Assembly (NCBI GenBank): GCA_964465385.1
Contig: CAYXIM010000053.1
Coordinates: forward strand, 1-13,182
DNA from: JAAYBY01 sp964465385
GTDB lineage: Bacteria; Bacillota; Clostridia; Saccharofermentanales; UBA5734
DNA: 13,182 bases
Direction of reading: 5' to 3'
The translations under genes and the position numbers were made by a program. Positions 6,241 through 11,950 of the stretch are shown piece after piece. Every line of letters begins with the position of its first letter. Within the stretch, counting starts at the first letter, position 1. The notes beneath the pieces are model-generated. The model was not told the DNA's origin and ran no database searches. It was given only the letters and a program-made list of their open reading frames with translations.

Positions 6241-7683
6241 TTATGTGCTTGCATGAAGCCTGCGATAGTCTTGCATGATGTCTTGATAGCGTCGGTGGTT
6301 GTCTGGATCCGGCAGGTATTGGGCCTGACTGGGACCCAGCAGGCGGTAGCCTTCGTGCAGGTCTTTCATGAGGCCTGCACCCAGGGCGGCTATAATGGCT
6401 GCCCCCAGGCAGGCGGTTTCACGTGTCCTTGGGATGACCACGCGTTTTCCGCTTATATCGGCAAGGATCTGGCACCAGACGGGGCTGGCTGCGCCACCAC
6501 CAAAAACCTGTATGGCCTCTGTTCCAACAACATCGCTGTTAAGGTTTTGATGGGCTTCGATGTAGGCGGCTATTTCATAGCTGATGCCTTCAAGAACAGA
6601 GCGAAACAGCTCACCTTTGCTGGTGGCCAGGGTCATGCCACTCCAGCGGCTCATGCTGCCTTTTTGTTTTTGACCCAGCATGGGATGGAAAAATACACCG
6701 TTGGAACCAGGTGGGGCCTGATTCGCCAGATCATCCAGCTGGGCGTAGGACAGACCTTCGAAAAAGGTATTCCGAACCCATTTGACCGCTGCTCCAGCCG
6801 TTGACACGGCACTTTCCAGCATCCAGCGCTGGCGGTCAAAGCCATGGCAAAAAAGGTTAAAAGCCGGGTCAACCAGGTGTTCGTGGGTCAAAGTGCAAAT
6901 GGCACTGGCTGTGCCCAGAGAAATGGTGATGACGCCATCGTCCATGCCGGCGCCGATAGCCGCCCCTTTCTGATCTTGAACGCCCAAAGCGACCACCGTT
7001 TTGTCAGATAAGCCCAGTTCACGGGCAACTTGAGGCTGGACGGTCCCGACGGCTTCACCCAGACAGCCGATCCGGGGAAACTTGTCCACATCAATCTCGT
7101 ACTGGTCAAAGAGCGGCTGAATCCACTGGCGCTTGACCGTATCGAACGCAAGCGTCCCGCTGGCCATGGAAAAATCCGTGACCGTTTCACCAGACAGGCA
7201 GTAGACCAGGTAGTCCATGGCCATGAGAAATTTCCAGGTCTTTTCGTAAACGTCCGGCCTGTTTTCTTTCAGCCACATAACCTGTGTAAAGACCAGCGAA
7301 CCGATCCGCCTGCCGGTTCTTTTGGCCATATCCAGGTCCGTATACGCTTGGCGCAACTGGTCAGCCTGCTTGTGGGCCCGGGCGTCATACCAGCTGATCG
7401 CATTCATCAGGGGTTTGCCGTCCCGATCAATCGGCACAAAGGAAATCCCCTGGGAGCTGATAGATAAAGCAGCCACATCCTTGCCTTGGATGCCTGCTTT
7501 TTCAATGGATTTGATGATGGTTGTTTTGGTGTGATTCCACCAGTCATCAGCGCTTTGCTCGATGCCTTCCGGTGTGAAAATCAGGTCGTATTCTATATAA
7601 TGGTCGCCCAGAATCTGACCTTCTGTGTCAAAGATCATGCTCTTGCAGCCTGTTGTTCCCAAATCAATGCCAAGCAGGTACAT
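6241..7683 (-). CDS. FGGY-family carbohydrate kinase, xylulokinase-like
   Basis: A 480-residue cytoplasmic kinase that transfers phosphate from ATP to a sugar or polyol. The N-terminal ATPase fold opens with YLLGIDLGTTGCKSMIFD (residues 2-19); SISSQG is at 74-79; the catalytic Asp is expected at D237 in GVQDQKGAAIGAG; the second nucleotide-binding segment SLGTASAICT is at 255-264; and the C-terminal FGGY signature GGGAASPVWCQILADISGKR spans about 395-414. Length and order fit xylulokinase and relatives, but FGGY substrates cannot be told apart by these motifs. The AGGAGA ribosome binding site precedes the ATG at 7683. Its place between NagB-like and ceramidase-like genes suggests that it phosphorylates the compound delivered by the upstream ABC importer. 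FGGY kinases usually act on ketoses and polyols rather than on aldohexosamines. Confidence 0.85.
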   Translation of the reverse strand: MYLLGIDLGTTGCKSMIFDTEGQILGDHYIEYDLIFTPEGIEQSADDWWNHTKTTIIKSIEKAGIQGKDVAALSISSQGISFVPIDRDGKPLMNAISWYDARAHKQADQLRQAYTDLDMAKRTGRRIGSLVFTQVMWLKENRPDVYEKTWKFLMAMDYLVYCLSGETVTDFSMASGTLAFDTVKRQWIQPLFDQYEIDVDKFPRIGCLGEAVGTVQPQVARELGLSDKTVVALGVQDQKGAAIGAGMDDGVITISLGTASAICTLTHEHLVDPAFNLFCHGFDRQRWMLESAVSTAGAAVKWVRNTFFEGLSYAQLDDLANQAPPGSNGVFFHPMLGQKQKGSMSRWSGMTLATSKGELFRSVLEGISYEIAAYIEAHQNLNSDVVGTEAIQVFGGGAASPVWCQILADISGKRVVIPRTRETACLGAAIIAALGAGLMKDLHEGYRLLGPSQAQYLPDPDNHRRYQDIMQDYRRLHAST

Positions 7684-7713
7684 GGTTTTCTCCTGTCAAG
7701 TAAGTCAAAGATG

Positions 7714-7742
7714 AGGACAGGGCTGCCCAGCAGCCCTGTCCT
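7714..7742 (-). other. Strong intercistronic hairpin between NagB-like and kinase genes
   Basis: AGGACAGGGCTGC at 7714-7726 is perfectly complementary to GCAGCCCTGTCCT at 7730-7742, giving a GC-rich 13-base stem with the 3-base loop CCA. On the minus strand the downstream sequence is CATCTTTGAC, with only three consecutive T, so termination would be partial at best. It lies in the 77-base gap between the two genes and could reduce kinase expression relative to upstream genes or protect the upstream mRNA 3' end. Confidence 0.6.
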
Positions 7743-7760
7743 GATTGGTTCTAACGGTGA

Positions 7761-8702
7761 TCAGTAGCCCATGACCTCATGGATTTCGATGGGTTTTGCA
7801 ATAGCTGGATCAATGAAGATGGTGCAGGGCAGGATCTGGTAAATGGATCCGGGCACCATAGGCGTCACCGGTCCATGGGTGATCAGGCGAGAGACCATGC
7901 GCTGCCAGGAGGAGAACGTTCCCATGGTGGTCAAGCCATGTCCTTCAATCCGCTTCTTGGCATGCAGGACATCGCGCGGCCCAATGGTCGCCGCTTTGGG
8001 CGGAACGTTACCGACATTTCCGGAGCAGCCAAAGACACCATGCAGGGAATTTTGGGCGATGGTCAGGGGATGCAAGGAGATGATTTTAGCCGGTTGCTGC
8101 AGGTATTCTTCTATTGAGTCCACCGAGGTGTATTCCGGTACCGGGTCAATAAAGGCAATGTGGCCTGCCCAACCGGGTCCGGATGTGAAGAAGTCAATGC
8201 CGCCGTCTGTTTTTTCGTCAATCAGATCGGAAAAATAGGAGATGTTCTCTGTCGTCGGGATCAAAATGTTTTCGGGTTTGGGACGCAGGTCCGGATCGAT
8301 TTTGTTGATGAAATATTTCATGAATGAATAGGTGAAGCCTGAACGGTAGGTATCAGGTGCCACGTTTCCGTCTTCATCAGCCCATTCATCCATGGTTACG
8401 AACACACAGTTGCGGCAGCTGACCCGGTTACGGTTGATGAGCTCAGCCAGCGCCATATGGGTCACCGGGTTCGGGTTGCCAAAAATGGTTGAGAAAGGCT
8501 TGTCCAAATCATCTGATTCCTTGATGCCTAAAAACTTCTCGGTCAGGGTAACGGCGCCGGCATTGGCCAGGATCCGGATGTTGACGTCTGGGTTGTCGTG
8601 TTTTACGATCTCTTCTGGCGTCATCCGCGCCAGCCTTGCCAGAAGCTCACGGTCCTTGACAGGACAGAAATCAGCCGGTTGAAAGTTGAATGTGTTGCTC
8701 AT
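7761..8702 (-). CDS. NagB-like glucosamine-6-phosphate isomerase/deaminase homologue
   Basis: A 313-residue homologue of glucosamine-6-phosphate deaminase, which converts GlcN-6-P to fructose-6-P and ammonia. Landmarks are IFGNPNPVTHMAL (73-85, the phosphate-loop region), TMDEW (103-107, with D105 matching the general base D72 of E. coli NagB), YRSGF (119-123), and GPGWAGHIAFIDP (175-187, matching GxGxDGHIAFNEP). H181 matches the ring-opening H143, but the Asp two residues before it is Ala179 and the Glu148 position is Asp186. It is also longer than E. coli NagB (266 residues), with an N-terminal extension of about 40. Reaction or substrate may therefore differ. The ATG at 8702 is preferred to one ten codons upstream because AAGGAAGG lies eight bases before it. 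It sits directly downstream of a nagA-like gene, the usual partner. Confidence 0.8.
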   Translation of the reverse strand: MSNTFNFQPADFCPVKDRELLARLARMTPEEIVKHDNPDVNIRILANAGAVTLTEKFLGIKESDDLDKPFSTIFGNPNPVTHMALAELINRNRVSCRNCVFVTMDEWADEDGNVAPDTYRSGFTYSFMKYFINKIDPDLRPKPENILIPTTENISYFSDLIDEKTDGGIDFFTSGPGWAGHIAFIDPVPEYTSVDSIEEYLQQPAKIISLHPLTIAQNSLHGVFGCSGNVGNVPPKAATIGPRDVLHAKKRIEGHGLTTMGTFSSWQRMVSRLITHGPVTPMVPGSIYQILPCTIFIDPAIAKPIEIHEVMGY

Positions 8703-8710
8703 GAACTGCA

Positions 8711-8718
8711 CCTTCCTT
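8711..8718 (-). promoter_or_regulatory. Ribosome binding site that fixes the start at 8702
   Basis: The minus strand reads AAGGAAGG, eight bases before the ATG at 8702. The longer in-frame start at 8732 would place this site inside the coding sequence. Confidence 0.7.
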
Positions 8719-8788
8719 TTTGTGTGATACACGGTCGAATACTTATGACAATCCTTGGGAGGACTGTTAACCTGGGTTGAGTTTGATG

Positions 8789-9910
8789 TCAGGCATCCAG
8801 CGGCACGACCTGGCCATTTAAGACAACGGTTTTCAGGTCAAAGGCTGGCGTGACCACCACAAAATTACTTTTAAAGCCTGGCTTGAGGCGCCCGACGCCA
8901 TCCAAGCGAATGGCTTTGGCCGGGTTGATCGAACAGACACGGAAGACATCTTGAACAGACAGGCCCGTGTTGTTCATGAAGTTTTTAGCCACGTTAATCA
9001 TGCGCAGTTTGGAGCCGTAAAGGCCGCCATTGATGATGTTGACATCCGATTCTCCTGGATCACCGGTGCAGGCATCCGTCACGCCAACCACCCGGTCGAT
9101 GCCCACCGTCTTGATGATCAGGCGGGTCATCAGCGGGCGCACATGGGCACCTTCAGAATCATTGATCACTTCATAGTACAGGTTGTCACACAGCATGGCC
9201 GCATGATCAAACGATACTTCAATGGTGCCGCCATAGCGTGTGGGTGAAATGGAGCTGCCGGTTGCGTTCATCAAGTGTGTGCAGATACGTACACCCTTGG
9301 CACACACCTCCAAAACCCGCTCGGGGCTGGCTTCTGAATGGCCGATGCCCAGGGGGATGTCATGGGCTTTGACAGCATCGATGAACGCATCGGTATCCGG
9401 TAATTCAGGTGAAAAGGTCCAGTAACGGATCAGGTCACTGAAATGCTCCAGGTAATAGGCGTATTCTTCCGGGTCAGTCATGCGCGCGGTATGCTTGCTG
9501 GCCCCGTACTTGTTGGATAAGAAAGGTCCCTCAAAGTGGATGCCTTCGATGTTACCCGGTGCTTGACTTTCAAAAGCCGTCCGGATCAAGGCAGCACCTT
9601 GTTTGGCGCCATCCACACCGATGTCGTGGTAAAGGGTTAAAAGCATAGATGTTGCGCCACCTTGCAGGTGGTGTTGTGCCACAGCAACAGGGTCTTCATA
9701 GGCCCAAACCGCGCCACCGGCGTGGCAATGAATGTCCACGAATCCGGGACCGACATAATTGCCGCCAGCATCAATGGTCTGTGAAAGAGCCGACACGTCC
9801 AAGTCTTGCATGGCACCTGTACAAATTATTTTGTCATCGGTATAAAGCACATAGCCGTTGTCGATTATCCCATCTTCCAAAACGACCTGCGCGTTGATAA
9901 TCGCTTTCAT
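8789..9910 (-). CDS. NagA-like N-acyl-amino-sugar deacetylase, copy 2
   Basis: A 373-residue homologue of N-acetylglucosamine-6-phosphate deacetylase. The metal and catalytic residues are in place: H61 and H63 in FVDIHCHAGG, E128 in GIHFEGPF, H191 in GIGHSEAS, H212 in THLMNAT, H256 and D279 in GVTDAC. Unlike the copy at 3224-4378 it keeps the substrate-loop Asn (MNAT) and has an Arg (R225 in SPTRYGG) close to where E. coli NagA holds the sugar phosphate. Like that copy, it has an Asp-to-His stretch two residues longer than E. coli (DSEGAH against DGLH). The ATG at 9910 is chosen because AAAGGGAAG lies just before it; an in-frame ATG at 9988 would add 26 residues unlike the family. It follows the permease genes after 161 bases and precedes the NagB-like gene by 86, fitting a sequential deacetylation and deamination pathway. 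Confidence 0.85.
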   Translation of the reverse strand: MKAIINAQVVLEDGIIDNGYVLYTDDKIICTGAMQDLDVSALSQTIDAGGNYVGPGFVDIHCHAGGAVWAYEDPVAVAQHHLQGGATSMLLTLYHDIGVDGAKQGAALIRTAFESQAPGNIEGIHFEGPFLSNKYGASKHTARMTDPEEYAYYLEHFSDLIRYWTFSPELPDTDAFIDAVKAHDIPLGIGHSEASPERVLEVCAKGVRICTHLMNATGSSISPTRYGGTIEVSFDHAAMLCDNLYYEVINDSEGAHVRPLMTRLIIKTVGIDRVVGVTDACTGDPGESDVNIINGGLYGSKLRMINVAKNFMNNTGLSVQDVFRVCSINPAKAIRLDGVGRLKPGFKSNFVVVTPAFDLKTVVLNGQVVPLDA

Positions 9911-9913
9911 AGA

Positions 9914-9922
9914 CTTCCCTTT
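9914..9922 (-). promoter_or_regulatory. Ribosome binding site that fixes the start at 9910
   Basis: The minus strand reads AAAGGGAAG immediately upstream of the ATG at 9910. It supports this start over the longer one at 9988. Confidence 0.6.
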
Positions 9923-9967
9923 CTCGAAACTTGCGATAAAGTAAACCGAACCAAACCTTCCTGAATC

Positions 9968-9996
9968 AGCATACCCCGATCCTTTCAAACCGGCAA
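9968..9996 (-). promoter_or_regulatory. Possible internal promoter for the enzyme genes
   Basis: On the minus strand TTGCCG (9996-9991) and TATGCT (9973-9968) are spaced by 17 bases, each with four of six consensus matches. It lies in the 161-base gap between the last permease gene and the nagA-like gene, the widest gap in the minus-strand series, and would give a leader of about 55 bases. No strong terminator is seen in this gap, so read-through from the transporter genes is equally possible. Confidence 0.35.
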
Positions 9997-10071
9997 GCCC
10001 TGCCAGCCGCTTGTCAAGACCGTAAACAACCTGTCAGAATGGTCCAGCCTGGTTAACCGAGACATGAGCCA

Positions 10072-10845
10072 TCAGCCTTTAACAGCACCCGCTGTCAACC
10101 CGGCTGTCAATTTGCCCTGGAAGAGGGCATAAACCAGAAGAACGGGCAACATGGCCATGATGCACACCGCAAACAAAGGGCCCCAGTCGGTCCGAACCGC
10201 ATTGGCCGCCTGCATCTTCATAACCCCCAGAGAAACCGTTTTAAGTCTTTCATCAACAACCAGCGTCATGGCGATCAGGTAATCATTCCAATAATCTAGA
10301 AAGCCGAACACACCGATGGTGATCAAGCCTGGTTTTGTCAGTGGGAACATAACACGCCAATAGGTTTGAAAATAAGTCGCACCATCAATAAAAGCAGCAT
10401 CTTCCAAGTCTTTGGGCAATGTTTTAAAAAAGGAATACANNNNNNNNNNNNNNNNNNNNNNNNNNNNNNNNCCAGGTGTCAGCAGACCGACCAAAAGGTA
10501 CTTGTACACGGCTCCTGACAGCTTAAAATCGGTTCGGGAAATGGCATACGCGAGCATGGAAGAAAACAAGATGTTGATTAAAGATGCAGCTGCAACGACA
10601 TAAACGGTGTTGAAAAACAAACTCAGGATGTTAGACATTTCGAGCGCTTTGGCGTAATTGGAGATTAAAAAGCTGCTCGGTAAACTCCAGATGTTACCAT
10701 AAAACTCCTGGTTGGTTTTCAGCGAGTTCAAGATCATGAAGGTAAACGGCACCAAGATGGTCAGCAAGTAGCTGATCAGAAGGATGCGTGTGATGGTGTT
10801 GGCAGCAAATTTACTGGTTTCAATTGACCTGGTTTTTTCTTTCAT
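10072..10845 (-). CDS. Sugar ABC transporter permease, MalG-like, interrupted by an assembly gap
   Basis: An inner-membrane subunit of a carbohydrate importer (CUT1 type, MalG/UgpE-like). Visible are a first membrane helix (about residues 18-40), helices around 75-100 and 113-123, the cytoplasmic EAA loop LPKDLEDAAFIDGATYFQTYWRVMFP split over residues 143-168 that contacts the ATPase, and the C-terminal GLTAGAVKG typical of this subfamily. The run of 32 N at 10440-10471 falls between LLTP and YSFF, where relatives have about 40 residues including a membrane helix, whereas the N run stands for only about 12. The true protein is probably near 285 residues. The start follows an AGGGGGG ribosome binding site, 14 bases after the MalF-like stop. 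No ATPase gene is nearby, so a shared MsmX/MalK-type ATPase encoded elsewhere is assumed. Confidence 0.85.
   Translation of the reverse strand: MKEKTRSIETSKFAANTITRILLISYLLTILVPFTFMILNSLKTNQEFYGNIWSLPSSFLISNYAKALEMSNILSLFFNTVYVVAAASLINILFSSMLAYAISRTDFKLSGAVYKYLLVGLLTPXXXXXXXXXXXXYSFFKTLPKDLEDAAFIDGATYFQTYWRVMFPLTKPGLITIGVFGFLDYWNDYLIAMTLVVDERLKTVSLGVMKMQAANAVRTDWGPLFAVCIMAMLPVLLVYALFQGKLTAGLTAGAVKG
10440..10471. other. Assembly gap (32 N) inside the MalG-like gene
   Basis: Undetermined bases. The reading frame is continuous across it: GGn on the left codon and nTG on the right codon are both in frame, so the true length is 2 modulo 3. Comparison with the family suggests that roughly 80-90 bases more are missing than the N count shows. 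Confidence 0.95.
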
Positions 10846-10859
10846 AACAGCACCCCCCC

Positions 10860-11786
10860 TTACATCTCATAAGTATCACGTTTGGTGATACGCATCAGCA
10901 ACAGCGTAATCGTCGTTGTGATTACCAGTATGGCCATGGCAACAGAAGATGCATAACCAAACTTGCTTTGCCCGCCAAAAGATAGGCGATACATATACGT
11001 GGTCATGATTTCAGAGGCCAGGTTGGGCCCACCTTTTGTCATCATAAAGACCAAGGAGAATCCAACGCCGCTGGAGGTAACCACAAAGAAAATCAGAGCA
11101 GTGCGTACTTGCTCCCACATCAGCGGAAGAGTAATTTTCAAGGTCTGCTTGAATTCATTGCAGCCATCAATCCGTGCTGCCTCAAACAAAGATGTTGGAA
11201 TATTGAGAACTGCCGCCATAAACAGAACCATGTAAAACCCTAAGGATTTCCAAACCATGACGAACAGCAGTGAATTCTTAACATTAGTTTTGTCTCCGAG
11301 CCAATTTTTCCCTTCGACATTGATCAGGTTCAGCAAGGCGTTGAGCAAACCGTTGCTGGGGTTAAAGACACTCATCCAAACAATGTTGATAATAACCGCA
11401 GGAATGACCGTCGGAAAAAACAACATAACCCGATAAAAGTCACGTTCGCGCAGCCGGTTGTTGGTTAAAACCACAGCCAAGGCGACGGCCAGTGTAAAAA
11501 CGATAATCGTATTGAAAAAGAAAAAGAACATCTGGTTTTTAAAGGCGATAAAGAAGTCACCGTCTTGCAGGAGTTTTTGATAGTTCAACAGCTTAACATA
11601 GGTCATATTGACGCTGACGCCGCGCCAGTCAAACAAGCTGATCCCCAACCCGATAAAGGCGGGTAAAAAGCGAAAGATGGTGTAAAGCAGTAGACCTGGG
11701 AGAATGCTTATTGCTAAAAAGATCGCTCGCTGTCTTTTACGTGAATGCATCGTTTCACGGACTTTCAATTGCAGGGGCTCCGCCAT
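10860..11786 (-). CDS. Sugar ABC transporter permease, MalF-like
   Basis: A 308-residue inner-membrane permease of the CUT1 carbohydrate importer family (MalF/UgpA/LacF-like). A basic N-terminus (HSRKRQR, residues 14-20) precedes about six membrane helices at roughly 21-50, 86-107, 118-141, 172-194, 229-250 and 279-298. The EAA loop that docks the ATPase is at about 199-223 (SLFEAARIDGCNEFKQTLKI). The length of about 300 residues is usual for the short type without the large MalF periplasmic domain. The ATG at 11786 follows AAAGGAGA. It lies between the binding protein and the MalG-like permease, the standard gene order. The transported compound is not readable, but the downstream enzymes suggest an amino-sugar-like or N-acylated solute. 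Confidence 0.9.
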   Translation of the reverse strand: MAEPLQLKVRETMHSRKRQRAIFLAISILPGLLLYTIFRFLPAFIGLGISLFDWRGVSVNMTYVKLLNYQKLLQDGDFFIAFKNQMFFFFFNTIIVFTLAVALAVVLTNNRLRERDFYRVMLFFPTVIPAVIINIVWMSVFNPSNGLLNALLNLINVEGKNWLGDKTNVKNSLLFVMVWKSLGFYMVLFMAAVLNIPTSLFEAARIDGCNEFKQTLKITLPLMWEQVRTALIFFVVTSSGVGFSLVFMMTKGGPNLASEIMTTYMYRLSFGGQSKFGYASSVAMAILVITTTITLLLMRITKRDTYEM

Positions 11787-11835
11787 TGCTTTCTCTCCTT
11801 TGTCTTGGATAGCCGTTGCATAGACACATCTTGGC

Positions 11836-11863
11836 TATATAAAGGCATCCTTTAATCCGACAA
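11836..11863 (-). promoter_or_regulatory. Weak candidate promoter ahead of the permease genes
   Basis: On the minus strand TTGTCG (11863-11858) and TATATA (11841-11836) are 16 bases apart. It lies directly after the intercistronic hairpin and about 50 bases before the MalF-like start. Such matches occur by chance, and permeases in such operons are normally co-transcribed with the binding protein. Confidence 0.22.
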
Positions 11864-11866
11864 GCT

Positions 11867-11920
11867 GTTTTGTTGATCAGAGGGTTTCGGGATAACTCCC
11901 GAAACCCTTCTGATCAAAAC
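11867..11920 (-). other. Long intercistronic hairpin after the binding-protein gene
   Basis: The two arms (11867-11891 and 11898-11920) enclose the loop ATAACT and are complementary along almost their whole length: CCCGAAACCC with GGGTTTCGGG, then CTGATC with GATCAG, then AAAAC with GTTTT, broken only by a one-base bulge and a three-base insertion. It starts about 30 bases after the stop codon. No T-run follows on the minus strand (AACAAAACAG), so it looks less like a full terminator than like an mRNA-stabilising or partial-termination structure. Such elements let the binding protein be made in excess over the permeases. Confidence 0.7.
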
Positions 11921-11950
11921 ATGGTTGTGATAAATCTTACAGCCGTATCA

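Noticed and set aside
9911..9988. Longer start for the 8789-9910 NagA-like gene at 9988
   Set aside because: The added 26 residues do not resemble the NagA N-terminus, and the AAAGGGAAG site directly precedes the ATG at 9910.
10050..10057. GGTTAACC palindrome after the MalG-like stop as an operator or terminator
   Set aside because: Eight bases is short, there is no extended symmetry and no T-run, so it is expected by chance.
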